DNA from: Pseudomonas gingeri
Lineage (GTDB): Bacteria > Pseudomonadota > Gammaproteobacteria > Pseudomonadales > Pseudomonadaceae
Assembly (NCBI RefSeq): GCF_013386115.1
Contig: NZ_JACAOR010000002.1
Location: forward strand, 359,111-423,110
Direction: 5' to 3'
Length of the DNA stretch: 64,000 nucleotides
Shown here: positions 39,353-50,300 of the stretch, one piece after another
Layout: each line of letters opens with the position of its first letter
Numbering within the stretch: position 1 is the first letter of the stretch
Notes under the pieces: model-generated
What the model was told of the DNA's origin: nothing
The model's database searches: none
The model's input: the letters and a program-made list of their open reading frames with translations, nothing else
Made by a program: the position numbers and the translations under genes

Positions 39353-40717
39353 ATGTCCGCCTTCTTTGCCGAACGCGCGCTGCTGCCTAGTGGATGGGCC
39401 AAAAACGTACGCCTTGAGGTCAACGCCGCGGGCGTGCTGACCCAGGTCCAGGCCGATTCCCATGCAGAAGGCGCCGAACGGCTGAGCGGCCCGCTGTTGC
39501 CGGGCATGCCGAACCTGCATTCCCACGCTTTCCAGCGGGCGATGGGCGGCCTGGCGGAAGTGGCCGGCAATCCGAACGACAGCTTCTGGACCTGGCGCGA
39601 CCTGATGTACCGGCTGGTGGGCAAGATCAGCCCGGAGCAGATGGGCGTCATCGCCCGCCAGCTCTATATCGAGATGCTCAAGGCCGGTTACACCTCGGTG
39701 GCCGAATTCCACTACGTGCACCATGACACCAACGGGCAGCCCTACGCCGATCCGGCGGAGCTGGGCTTGCGCATCAGCCAGGCGGCCGCGGACGCGGGCA
39801 TCGGCCTGACCCTGTTGCCAGTGCTCTACAGCCACTCCGGCTTTGGCGGCCAGACCCCGAATGACGGCCAGCGGCGCTTTATCAACAGCACCGAGAATTA
39901 CCTGAAACTGCAAGCCCGCCTGCAACCGCTGCTGGCCCGGCAGCCGGCCCAGGCCCTGGGCCTGTGCTTCCACTCGCTGCGAGCGGTGACGCCCGGGCAG
40001 ATCAGCGAAGTACTGGCCGCCAGCGACCGGCAGTGCCCGGTGCACATCCATATCGCCGAGCAGCAGAAGGAAGTCGACGACTGCCTGTCCTGGAGCGGCA
40101 AGCGGCCGCTGCAATGGCTATACGACAATGTCGAGGTGGACGAGCGCTGGTGCCTGGTGCACGCGACCCACGCCGACGCCGGGGAAGTCACGCGCATGGC
40201 CCGCAGCCGGGCGATCGCCGGGCTGTGCCTGACCACCGAAGCGAATCTGGGCGACGGGATCTTCCCGGCGGTGGACTTCCTCGCCCAGGGCGGCCGCATG
40301 GGCATCGGTTCCGACAGCCATGTGTCACTGAGCGTGGTCGAGGAACTGCGCTGGCTGGAATACGGCCAGCGCCTGCGCGATCAGCGGCGTAACCGCCTGT
40401 ATCGCGCCGACCAGCCGATGGTCGGTCGCACTCTCTATGACGCGGCGCTGGACGGTGGCGCCCAGGCGCTCGGGCAATCGATCGGCAAGCTGGAAGCGGG
40501 CAAGCGCGCCGACTGGCTGGTGCTCGACGGCAGCGACCCGTACCTGGCCACCGCCCAGGACGATGGCATTCTCAATCGCTGGCTGTTCGCCGGCGGCGAC
40601 CGTCAGGTCCGTGACGTCATGGTCAACGGCCAGTGGGCGGTAAAGGGTGGACGGCATGCGGGCGAGGAAGAGAGCGCGCAGGCATTTACCCAGGTCTTGC
40701 GTGATCTGCTGAACTGA
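39353..40717 (+). CDS. hutF: Formimidoylglutamate deiminase
   Basis: A 454-residue amidohydrolase that converts N-formimino-L-glutamate to N-formyl-L-glutamate and ammonia, the step specific to the five-step hut route. Metal ligands: HSHAF (PGMPNLHSHAFQRAMGG), HIHIAEQQKEVDDC, the His of LVHATHAD, and the Asp of GSDSHVSLS. The product feeds HutG. Transcribed alone and divergently from hutCD. Confidence 0.96.
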   Translation: MSAFFAERALLPSGWAKNVRLEVNAAGVLTQVQADSHAEGAERLSGPLLPGMPNLHSHAFQRAMGGLAEVAGNPNDSFWTWRDLMYRLVGKISPEQMGVIARQLYIEMLKAGYTSVAEFHYVHHDTNGQPYADPAELGLRISQAAADAGIGLTLLPVLYSHSGFGGQTPNDGQRRFINSTENYLKLQARLQPLLARQPAQALGLCFHSLRAVTPGQISEVLAASDRQCPVHIHIAEQQKEVDDCLSWSGKRPLQWLYDNVEVDERWCLVHATHADAGEVTRMARSRAIAGLCLTTEANLGDGIFPAVDFLAQGGRMGIGSDSHVSLSVVEELRWLEYGQRLRDQRRNRLYRADQPMVGRTLYDAALDGGAQALGQSIGKLEAGKRADWLVLDGSDPYLATAQDDGILNRWLFAGGDRQVRDVMVNGQWAVKGGRHAGEEESAQAFTQVLRDLLN

Positions 40718-40756
40718 GCGGACAAGCCCGCCACAAACCTGTAGGAACTACCCCAT

Positions 40757-40844
40757 GATCGTTCCCACGCTCCGCGTGGGAATGCATCCCGTGACGCTCC
40801 GCGTCACCCAGCGCGGCGTGCCCACGCAGAGCGTGGGCACGATC
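40757..40844. repeat. Long palindromic intergenic repeat, two-hairpin form
   Basis: Same family as the element at 37789-37894. The outer arms (GATCGTTCCCACGCTCCGCG and its near complement ending GTGGGCACGATC) pair with two mismatches, and one inner hairpin (GTGACGCTCCGCGTCAC) is kept. The second inner hairpin is deleted, so it is 18 bp shorter. It lies between hutF and the convergent blc. Confidence 0.85.
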
Positions 40845-40865
40845 ATCAACGCCGGTCAGCCTGAA

Positions 40866-41423
40866 TCAGTGCGGCATCTTCGAGTCCGGCGTACGCCAGA
40901 TCAGCCGTGTGGTGTCATAACCCTGCTGGCGCGCCCGGCTCAGCAGGTCCTCGCGCACGTCCGCATTGACCTTGGTCGAGCGTGACAGCAGCCACAGGTA
41001 GCGTCGGCTCGGATCACCGACAATCGCGGTGTGGTAGTCATCGCTGACATACAGCACCCAGTAGTTGCCCTTGGCCAGGCCCGGCAGCAAGGCGGTGAAC
41101 CAGTTGTCGAAGCGTACCCACAGCTTGTCGGTCTGCCCCGGCACTTGCGGCGTCGCCGTCCCCTTGGCCTCCTCCCACTTCCATTGCTCGGTCAGGCAGC
41201 GATTGAATACCGCCATCCTGCCGTCGGGCATCAGGCTGTAGCGGGCCTCGGACTGGACGCAGTTGCGCTGGAAATACATCGGCATTCGCGCCAGCTCGTA
41301 CCAGGTGCCCTGGTAACGCTTGAGGTCGACATGACCTGCGGTTTTAGGCGCCAGGTCATCGCCCGACGTAGCGCAACCAGCCAGCAACAGGCCGGCCAAA
41401 AGAGTGACCACTAAACGCAACAT
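40866..41423 (-). CDS. blc: Outer-membrane lipocalin Blc
   Basis: A 185-residue bacterial lipocalin. The signal peptide ends in the lipobox LLAGC (Cys17), so it is a lipoprotein. The lipocalin motif 1, [21 protein letters not shown], and the later [28 protein letters not shown] and [12 protein letters not shown] are diagnostic. Blc binds lysophospholipids and is linked to envelope stress and membrane maintenance. 30 bp upstream is a small lipoprotein gene on the same strand. Confidence 0.93.
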   Translation of the reverse strand: MLRLVVTLLAGLLLAGCATSGDDLAPKTAGHVDLKRYQGTWYELARMPMYFQRNCVQSEARYSLMPDGRMAVFNRCLTEQWKWEEAKGTATPQVPGQTDKLWVRFDNWFTALLPGLAKGNYWVLYVSDDYHTAIVGDPSRRYLWLLSRSTKVNADVREDLLSRARQQGYDTTRLIWRTPDSKMPH

Positions 41424-41453
41424 TATTCTTCTCCCGAGGGCTTGCGCCCCGGT

Positions 41454-41708
41454 TTACTTCAGGCCTTGCCCGGAAAACATCAGGACTTTGTCACCGGCGT
41501 ACTGCACGCTGATAAAGCTGTTCTTGTTACCCCAGGTACAACTGGACATGCCCAGCGCGCCGGAACAGTCAGAGGGACTGCCGAGCAACGACTCGACTTC
41601 GGCCTTGGGCATGCCCGTGGACAGCTTCGAGTAGTTTTCCTGGTTGACCTTGCTGCAAGCGACCAACAACACGCAAAACGACAGCAGAGCGAGAGAGCGC
41701 AACGACAT
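41454..41708 (-). CDS. Small lipoprotein, DUF3862-like
   Basis: An 84-residue secreted lipoprotein: signal [18 protein letters not shown] with lipobox LLVAC, then [41 protein letters not shown]. The KLxxGMxxxEVExLLG repeat resembles the BLIP/SmpA-type fold of DUF3862, with two cysteines likely to form a disulphide. Upstream of blc and likely co-transcribed. Function unknown; an envelope role is inferred. Confidence 0.82.
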   Translation of the reverse strand: MSLRSLALLSFCVLLVACSKVNQENYSKLSTGMPKAEVESLLGSPSDCSGALGMSSCTWGNKNSFISVQYAGDKVLMFSGQGLK

Positions 41709-41981
41709 GGGGGGAAACTCCTGGGGACGGAAAGGTCGGCACGGGGGCCTACCGCAAGCTTAGAAGAGAAAAGGGCCATCTGGTTCCCGACCCTACGACC
41801 TTTTCTTACGGCACTTTCCGTTGCAGATCAGCGCTTTTGCGAGGAAAACCGGCATTTCGTCGGCTTTACCGTCAAGAAACTAATATTTAACAAGACTGTG
41901 TCGAGATATAGAGGCGTCATGCCATCAAACGTGGCAAATTGTCGCCCCCTCGTTGACCAGCCTCTTGCGGACAGCCATTCG

Positions 41982-43874
41982 ATGACCAAAAACTTCAAGT
42001 TCAGTCACAAGATCCTCCTGGCTGCGGCCCTGGTGGTCGCGGTGGCGTTCGCCTGCTTTATCCTGTTCAACGACTATCGCCAGCGCGAAGCCCTGCGCAG
42101 CAGCACCGAAGCCTCGATGCAGGAACTGGGCAGCCTGACCACCAGCAACATCCAGACCTGGGTGGAAAGCCGTATCCAGCTGTTGCAGTCGCTGTCGCAG
42201 CAGATCGCCGTGGACGGCAATTCCGCCGACAGCCTCAAGCGCGCCGTCGGCCTGCCCGCCTACACCGGCAACTTCCAGCTGAGCTATTTCGGCAGCCAGG
42301 AAGGCGTGATGTTCTCGGTCCCGGCGGGCAACCGCGCCGCCGACTACGATCCGCGCGCCCGTGGCTGGTACAAGGCTGCCACCGCCGCCCAGCAGACCAT
42401 CGTCACCGAACCCTACATCGCCGCCTCCTCGGGCAAGCTGGTGATCACCCTGGCAACCCCGGTGCAGCACGACGGCAAGTTCATCGGCGTGACCGGCGCG
42501 GACATCGACCTGGGCAGCGTCAGCGCGATCATCAACTCGCTGAATTTCGGCGGCCACGGCCACGCCTTTATCGTCAGCGCCGACGGCAAGATCCTGGTGC
42601 ACCCGGACAGCAAGCTGATTCTCAAGAACCTCGCCGAGGCCTATCCGAACGACACGCCGAAGATCAGCGCCGGCCTGAAGGAAGTCGCGGTGGACGGCAA
42701 GACCCAGTTCATCTCCTTCACCCATGTCAACGGCCTGCCTTCGGCCGACTGGTACGTGGCGCTGGTGCTCGACCAGGACACCGCGTTCTCGATGCTCAGC
42801 GAATTCCGCACCTCGGCGATCATCGCCATGGTGATCGCCGTGGTCATCATCATCGCCCTGCTGGGCATGCTGATCCGCGTACTGATGCAGCCGCTGCACC
42901 TGATGGGCCGGGCCATGCACGATATCGCCGAAGGCGAAGGCGACCTGACCAAACGCCTGACCATCCATGGCCATGACGAGTTCGGCACCCTGGGCATGTC
43001 GTTCAACCGCTTCGTGGAACGTATCCACACCTCGATCCGAGAAGTGGCATCGGCCACCGGCCAGGTCAACGAGGTCGCCCTGCGGGTGGTCAGCGCCTCC
43101 AACTCGTCGATGCTCAACTCCGACCAGCAGGCCAGCCGCACCAGCAGCGTCGCGGCGGCGATCAACCAGCTCGGCGCCGCGGCCCAGGAAATCGCCCAGA
43201 ACGCCGCCCTCGCCTCGCAGCATTCCAGCGACGCCCGCAGCCTCGCCGAAGACGGCCAGCAAGTGGTGGACAAGACCATCGTCGCGATGCAGCAGTTGTC
43301 GGCGAAGATCAGCGATTCCTGCGGCAATATCGAGACCCTGAACAGCAACACCGTGAATATCGGGCAGATTCTCGAAGTGATCACCAGCATTTCCCAGCAG
43401 ACCAACCTACTGGCGCTCAACGCCGCCATCGAAGCGGCACGGGCAGGTGAAGCCGGTCGCGGCTTTGCCGTGGTGGCCGACGAAGTGCGCAACCTGGCGC
43501 ACCGCACCCAGGACTCGGCGCAGCAAGTGCAGAAGATGATCGAAGAGTTGCAGGTCGGCGCCCGGGAAGCGGTGAGCATCATGACCGACAGCCAGCGTCA
43601 GAGCGAAAGCAGCGTCGGCATCGCCAACCAGGCCGGCGAACGGCTGGGCAGCGTGACCCAGCGGATCGGCGAGATCGACGGCATGAACCAGTCGGTGGCG
43701 ACCGCGACCGAGGAACAGACCGCGGTGGTGGAATCGATCAACGTCGATATCACCGAGATCAATACGCTGAACCAGGAAGGCGTGGAAAACCTGCAGTCGA
43801 CCTTGCGCGCCTGCGCGGACCTGGAACAGCAGGCGGCACGCTTGAAGCAGTTGGTCGGCAGTTTCCGGATCTGA
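41982..43874 (+). CDS. dCache amino-acid chemoreceptor (PctA/CtaC-like)
   Basis: A 630-residue methyl-accepting chemotaxis protein. Transmembrane helix 1 is at 10-30, the double-Cache sensor at about 35-275, helix 2 at about 279-300, then HAMP and the signalling domain with [20 protein letters not shown]. The amino-acid ligand motif of P. aeruginosa PctA is largely kept: Tyr122, Arg127, Trp129, Tyr130, Tyr145 and Asp174; Ala147 replaces an Asp I recall in PctA. I start at [15 protein letters not shown], matching PctA; ATG 41919, with GAGGCG before it, would add 21 residues and cannot be excluded. Located near the hut genes, so histidine or other amino acids are plausible ligands. Confidence 0.9.
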   Translation: MTKNFKFSHKILLAAALVVAVAFACFILFNDYRQREALRSSTEASMQELGSLTTSNIQTWVESRIQLLQSLSQQIAVDGNSADSLKRAVGLPAYTGNFQLSYFGSQEGVMFSVPAGNRAADYDPRARGWYKAATAAQQTIVTEPYIAASSGKLVITLATPVQHDGKFIGVTGADIDLGSVSAIINSLNFGGHGHAFIVSADGKILVHPDSKLILKNLAEAYPNDTPKISAGLKEVAVDGKTQFISFTHVNGLPSADWYVALVLDQDTAFSMLSEFRTSAIIAMVIAVVIIIALLGMLIRVLMQPLHLMGRAMHDIAEGEGDLTKRLTIHGHDEFGTLGMSFNRFVERIHTSIREVASATGQVNEVALRVVSASNSSMLNSDQQASRTSSVAAAINQLGAAAQEIAQNAALASQHSSDARSLAEDGQQVVDKTIVAMQQLSAKISDSCGNIETLNSNTVNIGQILEVITSISQQTNLLALNAAIEAARAGEAGRGFAVVADEVRNLAHRTQDSAQQVQKMIEELQVGAREAVSIMTDSQRQSESSVGIANQAGERLGSVTQRIGEIDGMNQSVATATEEQTAVVESINVDITEINTLNQEGVENLQSTLRACADLEQQAARLKQLVGSFRI

Positions 43875-43889
43875 AGCGCAGCGCAAAAA

Positions 43890-44050
43890 CCCGTGGGAGC
43901 CGGCTTGCTGGCGATGGCGATATCCCTGACGCAGATGATGCGGCGGGGATGTACCGGCCTTATCGCCGGCAAGCCGGCTCCTGCAGGTTTGGCTCGTACA
44001 CAAAATCCGTGATCGATGCCGTACTGTGGGAGCGGGCTTGCCCGCGAAAG
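43890..44050. repeat. REPIN plus single REP
   Basis: An inverted pair spans 43890-43987 (CCGTGGGAGCCGGCTTGCTG to GCCGGCAAGCCGGCTCCTGC). A single REP follows at 44024-44050 (CTGTGGGAGCGGGCTTGCCC). They occupy the 199-bp convergent gap between the chemoreceptor and DUF924 genes; no separate terminator is evident. Confidence 0.85.
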
Positions 44051-44073
44051 GGCCATCCGCCGCCCAGCACCTC

Positions 44074-44676
44074 TTAGAACCGTGAACCGGGCTCCCGCAA
44101 AAACGCCACTTCCTCAACCGTGGACTCACGGCCGAGAATGGCATTGCGATGGGGAAAGCGCCCGAACCGGGCAATCACTTGCTGATGCCGTTCGGCATAG
44201 TCCAGGTTGTCGGCAAACACCGCCTGTTGCTCCTCCGGCTGCTCCCTGAGCAACGCCGCAAAGCGCGACACCGCTTCGTTCTGCACCGCCAGGTTCTCGC
44301 AGTGTTCGAACACCAGGTAGATAAACACCCGCTGCATCGCCGGCAGTTGCCGGTCGAAATCCGCGGCAATGCCGTGGGCCACCAGCGCCTGGGCGCGAGC
44401 GTCTCCGGAGAAAGCGTGCGGGGTATCGCGAAAGATCATCCGTGGCAACTGATCGAGCAGGAGCACCACGGCCAGCCAGCCTTCGGGACATTGCGTCCAC
44501 TCGACCAGTCCGCCGGCCAGGGCCTGCTCGACCTGGCCCCCGAAACGCTCGCGCGCCTCGAGGTCCTGGCTGTCACGCTTGCCGAACCACAACCGTCCCT
44601 TGTCGGCCACTATCGCGACCGGCGTCCCGGCAGAACCGAACCACCAATCGAGTAACGGCTGCCAGGGCGCGGACAT
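44074..44676 (-). CDS. DUF924 family protein
   Basis: A 200-residue soluble, all-helical (TPR-like) protein of the DUF924 family. Diagnostic stretches are PLLDWWFGSAGTP near the start, WLAVVLLLDQLPRMIFRDTPHAF in the middle, and ERHQQVIARFGRFPHRNAILGRESTVEE near the end. No catalytic function is established. I start at MSAPWQPLLDWWFG (44676). It follows fbp by 4 bp and is probably co-transcribed with it. Confidence 0.9.
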   Translation of the reverse strand: MSAPWQPLLDWWFGSAGTPVAIVADKGRLWFGKRDSQDLEARERFGGQVEQALAGGLVEWTQCPEGWLAVVLLLDQLPRMIFRDTPHAFSGDARAQALVAHGIAADFDRQLPAMQRVFIYLVFEHCENLAVQNEAVSRFAALLREQPEEQQAVFADNLDYAERHQQVIARFGRFPHRNAILGRESTVEEVAFLREPGSRF

Positions 44677-44680
44677 GGAT

Positions 44681-45691
44681 TTACTCCTTGTGGTAGCCGG
44701 TGACCCGGGCCACTTCTTCCTTCGAGCCGAGGAACACGGCCACACGCTGGTGCAGGCCTTCGGGCTGGATATCGAGGATGCGCTGGTGACCGTCGGTGGA
44801 CGCACCGCCCGCCTGCTCCACCAGGAACGACATCGGGTTGGCTTCGTACATCAGACGCAGCTTACCCGGCTTGGACGGCTCGCGGCTGTCGCGCGGGTAC
44901 ATGAACAGGCCACCCCGGGTCAGGATGCGGTGCACGTCCGCAACCATCGCGGCAACCCAGCGCATGTTGTAGTTCTTTTTCAACGGGCCTTCTTCGCCGG
45001 CCAGCAATTCGCCGACATAGCGTTGTACCGGCGCTTCCCAGTGACGCTGGTTGGACATGTTGATCGCGAATTCCTGGGTGGAAGCCGGGATCGTGATGTC
45101 TTCGTGGGTCAGCACGAAGCTGCCCATTTCACGGTCAAGGGTGAAGCCTTTCACGCCATCGCCCAGGGTCAGCACCAGCATGGTCTGCGGGCCGTAGATG
45201 GCATAACCGGCGGCAACCTGCTGGGTGCCTGGCTGCAGGAAGGCCTTTTCGTTCAGGGCTTCGTTCTGGCTCAGGTATTCGTTCGGGCAGCGCAGCACCG
45301 AGAAGATCGTACCGACCGGGGCGTTGATATCGATGTTCGACGAACCGTCCAGCGGGTCGAATACCAGCAGGTAGGCGCCTTTCGGATATTTGCCGGGGAT
45401 CTGGTAGGCATTGTCCATTTCCTCGGACGCCATGCCGGCCAGGTGACCGCCCCATTCGTTGGCTTCGAGCAGGATCTCGTTGGAAAGCACATCGAGCTTC
45501 TTCTGCACTTCGCCCTGCACGTTCTCGGTGCCCATGCTGCCCAGCACCCCACCCAGCGCGCCCTTGGAGACGGCATGGCTGATTTCCTTGCAGGCACGCG
45601 CGACCACTTCGATCAGGAAACGCAGATCGGCAGGCGTGTTGTTGCTGCGGGTCTGCTCAATCAAATAGCGACTCAGGGTAACGCGGGACAT
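44681..45691 (-). CDS. fbp: Class I fructose-1,6-bisphosphatase
   Basis: A 336-residue metal-dependent phosphatase that makes fructose 6-phosphate from fructose 1,6-bisphosphate, the committed step of gluconeogenesis. The metal and substrate motif [24 protein letters not shown] is present, as is [37 protein letters not shown]. Needed for growth on organic acids and on histidine-derived glutamate. Confidence 0.97.
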   Translation of the reverse strand: MSRVTLSRYLIEQTRSNNTPADLRFLIEVVARACKEISHAVSKGALGGVLGSMGTENVQGEVQKKLDVLSNEILLEANEWGGHLAGMASEEMDNAYQIPGKYPKGAYLLVFDPLDGSSNIDINAPVGTIFSVLRCPNEYLSQNEALNEKAFLQPGTQQVAAGYAIYGPQTMLVLTLGDGVKGFTLDREMGSFVLTHEDITIPASTQEFAINMSNQRHWEAPVQRYVGELLAGEEGPLKKNYNMRWVAAMVADVHRILTRGGLFMYPRDSREPSKPGKLRLMYEANPMSFLVEQAGGASTDGHQRILDIQPEGLHQRVAVFLGSKEEVARVTGYHKE

Positions 45692-45879
45692 GGATGGCTC
45701 CGGAGAAAGGGGGGTCTGAAAACCCGCGCAGTTTAACGCGAGTTGCGTTGCAAATCCTCCTGATCAGACTCGGATGGCGCACAGAGAGTTCACAGGTCGG
45801 ATTCAGCGTAGCCCAAAAGCGCCGCCAGGCGCCCAGGGCAGACAAGACCCGGTGGTCGGCCAGCACTGACGCCCCCCCC

Positions 45880-45966
45880 CTGTAGGAGCCGGCTTGCCGG
45901 CGATGGCGGTCGCAGGGGCGAGGCAGCTCTCAAGGGCCTCATCGCCGGCAAGCCGGCTCCCACAGG
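45880..45966. repeat. REPIN upstream of fbp
   Basis: A full inverted REP pair, CTGTAGGAGCCGGCTTGCCG to CGGCAAGCCGGCTCCCACAG, encloses about 38 bp and is preceded by a run of nine C. The 300-bp gap 45692-45991 holds this element and presumably the fbp promoter; no gene is visible. Confidence 0.88.
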
Positions 45967-45991
45967 GGACGGGGTAAGCCGGGGGCAGTCT

Positions 45992-47353
45992 TCAGGCCTG
46001 TGGCTTGCGCAACAGGCTGAAGGCCATCCCCGCCAGCGCCGCCACGCCCAGCAGCAGGACCGCCCACAAGCCGATCTTCTTCCAGTCGGTGCCCGGCGGC
46101 GCCACGACCGCCGGCGGTTGCGCCGCGACCACCACCGCCGAACCCGGTGTCGCCTTGCCCAACCCGGCCAGGCGTTGCGGGCTGTAATCCGGAATCAGCG
46201 TCGACAGCGGCAGGTTCGCCGCGGCGACCGTCGCATTGCCCAGCGCCAGGGAGAACGGCGCATTGCCGCGCGCCAGAAACACCAGTTGCGTCGGTCGTAC
46301 CGCATAACTCAGGGCCGGCGCCGTCGCCCCGAGACCACCACCACGTTCGTCGACCACCAGTTTCAATTGCGCCACCGCGTAACCGGACAGCTCGAGTCTG
46401 TCCTGCACCACGTCCTGGCCATTCTGCGTCAGGCGATAGAGCAGGCCGCTGGTCAGCGCCTGCCAGGCCTCATTGGCGTTGCGCCGCCCATACAGGCGCA
46501 CCGGCGCCAGGCTGTTGGGCTGGGCGAGGTCGATCCGCACCTGTTCCAGGTTCAGTCCGGCCGGCACGGTCCAGGTGTACTCGCCAGCCTTGGCACTGCT
46601 GCCCGCCAGCGGTTGCGACCAGGCCAGCGGCAACGACAGGCTGCTGGTGCTGCTCACCAGTTGCGCGGCATTCAGTACCGGCGCCGACTGCGGCGCCTGC
46701 CACAACAGGCGCAGGTAACGCGCCGACTGACCGGGCAGGGTCACTTCGCGCTGCTCGATCCGTTCGTCGGCGAACGACAGCCGTGCGACCTGTCCATCGC
46801 CCCAGGACTGCCAGTGCTGCAAATCGTCACTGGCTTCGATGCTGAAACGCTGGAAGCCGTCGCGCTCGCTGGTCCAGTCGAGGATCAGTTGCTGCAACGG
46901 CGCCTTGATCGCACTGGCATCGAGCAACCAGCCACGCAGCACTTCCTCGCCGACCTCCAGTTGGCTGGACGGGGTCACTTCGACCAGAGTGCCGCTGGTG
47001 GTCGATTGCACGCGCACGCTGGGCGTCGCCTGGGGCGCGTCGGCCGAGCTGTAGAGCGGGAACCACTTCACATCGACCTGATGGCGCTGTTCCGTCGACT
47101 GCGCCTGCTCCTTGAGCAAGGCATAGGCCTGGGCTTCGCCCGCGGCGTTGAACACCCGCACATCGTTCAGCTCGGGCTGGCGCGATTGCGCCTGCAAGGT
47201 CAATGGCAGCTCCACGCGATACCAGGGCCCTTCGCCGCCGAGGGTCAGGGGCACCAGCGTGGCGTAGTCGGCCGGTTTTTCCTGGGCCGCCAGCGACGCG
47301 CCGACGCACAGCAGCAAAATGCCCAGGCAGCCCGGGCTCAGCTTACGAATCAA
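45992..47353 (-). CDS. DUF3999 family envelope protein
   Basis: A 453-residue exported protein. It has an N-terminal signal peptide (CLGILLLCVGASLAAQ) and a long beta-rich periplasmic region with discoidin-like stretches (FQRFSIEASDDLQHWQSWGDGQVARLSF; GQSARYLRLLWQ). A single C-terminal transmembrane helix follows (IGLWAVLLLGVAALAGMAFSLL) with a short basic cytosolic end. Its ATG overlaps the stop of the DUF2339 gene by four bases. Family function unknown; the discoidin-like part suggests binding of glycan or another envelope ligand, which is inference. Confidence 0.85.
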   Translation of the reverse strand: MIRKLSPGCLGILLLCVGASLAAQEKPADYATLVPLTLGGEGPWYRVELPLTLQAQSRQPELNDVRVFNAAGEAQAYALLKEQAQSTEQRHQVDVKWFPLYSSADAPQATPSVRVQSTTSGTLVEVTPSSQLEVGEEVLRGWLLDASAIKAPLQQLILDWTSERDGFQRFSIEASDDLQHWQSWGDGQVARLSFADERIEQREVTLPGQSARYLRLLWQAPQSAPVLNAAQLVSSTSSLSLPLAWSQPLAGSSAKAGEYTWTVPAGLNLEQVRIDLAQPNSLAPVRLYGRRNANEAWQALTSGLLYRLTQNGQDVVQDRLELSGYAVAQLKLVVDERGGGLGATAPALSYAVRPTQLVFLARGNAPFSLALGNATVAAANLPLSTLIPDYSPQRLAGLGKATPGSAVVVAAQPPAVVAPPGTDWKKIGLWAVLLLGVAALAGMAFSLLRKPQA

Positions 47354-50300
47354 GATGACACTCCTTCATTTTGCACTTGCGGCGGTTCGACATCCGGGCG
47401 CTTCGGCGGCAGCGGGGCGAAATACCCGACCACCAGCATCAGCACGCCCACGCCGATGAACGAGACGATCCGCGCCAGTCCGCCACGGTTGCTCAGCTCG
47501 ACAAAGAACAACTTGGCCACCACCAGCGCGATCAACACCGCACCGATCAGCCAGACTTCGCGACGATGACGCAGGTGCCCGCCGATCATCAGGCTCAGGG
47601 CGATCAGGCTCCAGGCAATCGACAGCCCGGCCTGCACCAGCATCGACTCCAGCAGCGCGTCGAGCTGGAACGGCACGCCGCCCCAATGGTGCGCGGCCCG
47701 CATGACCAGCGCGGTGACGAAGGCGAACAACGACAACCCCGCCACCGCCTGGGTCGCCCATTCGACCTGGCCGGCGCGGATCCCGAACTGCGGCACCGCG
47801 CTGCGCGACCAGATATAGATCCCCATCAGGGCGAACAGCAGCCCCAGTTCCAGCGGGTTGAGCAGCGGCACATAGGGCAGCGGCTCGGCACTGCCATCAC
47901 TGAAGGTGTTGGCCAGCCAGAACCAGGCAAGCATCAGCAACGCCAGTGGCAGGGCCGCGTACAGACGGTATTCGCGCGGATGGGCGGCAATCGGCCATGG
48001 TCCGTTGCGCGGCGCCGCCATCAGCACCAGGTACAGGCTCGGCAACACCGCGTAACCCAGCCAGCGCCAGGCGTTGTAGTGTTCGGACAGCAGCAGCAGG
48101 CCGTAGCGCAGTTCCAGCGCCAGCACGCCGAGGATCAACCAGCAGCCCAGTACATGGGCGATGCTCAAGGCTCGGGCCGGCAGTTGCGGCGCCAGCTTGC
48201 GCAGGGACAGCAGATGCACGGCGAACACCGCCAGCCAGGCGAGCCAGCCGAAGTTCGCCGCCGGGTGGTAGCGGCTCGACCAGCTCATCAGCAGCACCAG
48301 CGCCGAGGCGGGCACCAGCACCGTGCAGAGCAGGGCCATGTCCGGCCAGCGCAGGCGCGCGGCCAACACGCTCCAGAGCGCAACGCTGCCGGCCGGCACC
48401 AGCAACATCCAGAATTGCCAGCCGCCATTCCCGGTCGCCCGCATCACTTCATACCACAGGGCGCCAAACCACCAGAGCGCGCCCCAGGTCAGCAGCACTT
48501 GCGAGAGGCGCCGCAGGTGCAAGCCATCGAACGCCGTCGCGGTCTTGCCCGCTTGCAGGCGCCAGGCGCCGATCAAGGCCACGATGCCGAGGACCATCGG
48601 CGTCCAGAAGCCGCTATTGGCCAGCAGCGGCAAGGCGCTCTCCTCCAGGGAACCGGGATGCGGCCGATCCGCCAGCAGAAAGGCCGTGCCACCCACCACC
48701 TGCAACACCAGGCCGAAGACAAAACTCAGGCGCTGTTGCAGATACAGGCTCAGCCAGATGATCAGCAGGCCGCTGGCCGCCCACACGCCACTGGCCGTGG
48801 CCCAGGGCAGGACAAACAGCACCGCCAGGTTGATCAGCGCCAGGCCCGCCAGCAGGATCACCGACAATGCCCGCAACAGGCGCGTATCGCCGCGGACCAT
48901 CTCGTCCCGCGCCGCCAGCAACATCCCGGCAATCAGCGACAGGCCGATCAGCGAAGCGCTCATCAGGCCATTCCAGCCCGCGCTGAAGACGGCCGTCGAA
49001 TCTCCTTCGGCGCCCTTGAGGCGTAACAGGAACAAGGCGCCGCCGAGCAACTGCACGGCAAAGGCACTGAACAGGAAACTGCGCGATTGCAGGCGCAGCC
49101 CCACGAACAGAGTCACCAGTCCGGCCAGCGCCCAACTGATGGCCGTGCCCTGGGTGAAGAAAAACAGCGGGGCCAGCAGATAAAGGCAGGTCAGGCCGAG
49201 GCAGGCCAGCAACGGAATCGTCCGGCGCTCCCAGGCCGCCGTCTGGTCCGCCGGGGCCTGGCGCAACTGCTGGAAGCTGAACAGCAGCGCCAGTCCCAAC
49301 AACAAGGCCCCCAGCGGCGCGCCATCGAGCAGGCTGGTTTCACCGCCTTGCAGGGTATCGAGGAACGCCAGCGCCGACCCCACTTGCAGCAGCAAGGCAA
49401 AGGCCCGGGCGAACGGCCGTTGCTGGCGCAGGCCGAGCCAGAAAATGCCCGCGCCCTCCACCGCCCACGCCGCGGCGGTCCAGCGGGCGTCGAGGCCCAG
49501 GGGAATCGCCAGGCTGGCGAAGATCACGCCCAGCGCCAGGCAGGTCTCGCCCAGCAGCAAGGCGCGGCCACCCACCAGCAGACGGGCCAGGCCCATATAG
49601 ACGATACCCAGCGCCAGGGCGCTGAACGCCGCCGCGAACTCGAGGTGCTGGACCAATGCGAACTGCAGGCCGAAGCCCACAAGCGGCGGCCCGAACAGCA
49701 TCGTGCCGTCGACATAGTCGCCCTGGCGCGCCGACCAGCGCAGCAGCCCCTCGCGACTCTCGTCCTGCGGCCCGACCGCCAGTTCACGGAGTTTGCGCCG
49801 GGCGAACAACAGGCCGATCGCCAGGTACATCAGGAAGAACAGCACCAGGAACGGCTCGGTGCTCCACAGCAATTGCGGTTGATAGGAACGCAGGCCCCAG
49901 GCGAACCCGATGCCGAAGGTGCCGACGAAACCGATCAGGTTGAGCAGGCGCCAGGCCTTGAACCAGGCGATGGCGAGGATCCCGGCATTCAACAGGGCGA
50001 AATAACTGAACAACGCGACATGGTTGCCGGAGCCGGTGGATGTCAGGATCGGTGCCGCGAAGCCGCCCAGGGCGGCAGCGGCGGCCAGACCGAGGGCGTC
50101 CTGGGTTACCGCGAGAATCGCCGAGAACACCGTGACCGCCACCAGCAGGCCCAGCGCGGCGGAAGGATCGAGCAACGGGTGCAGGCGCATCGCGGCAAAG
50201 ACCGTCAGGTACAGCACCGCAATCCCGGTGCCTTGCAGCATCAGGCCATAATTGCTGTTGCGCAGGCGCAGCCACCAGCCCAGGCCCAGCAGGCCGAGGG

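Noticed and set aside
40755..40985. 76-codon frame across the palindromic repeat and the end of blc
   Set aside because: Its codons come from the intergenic palindrome and from antisense blc sequence.
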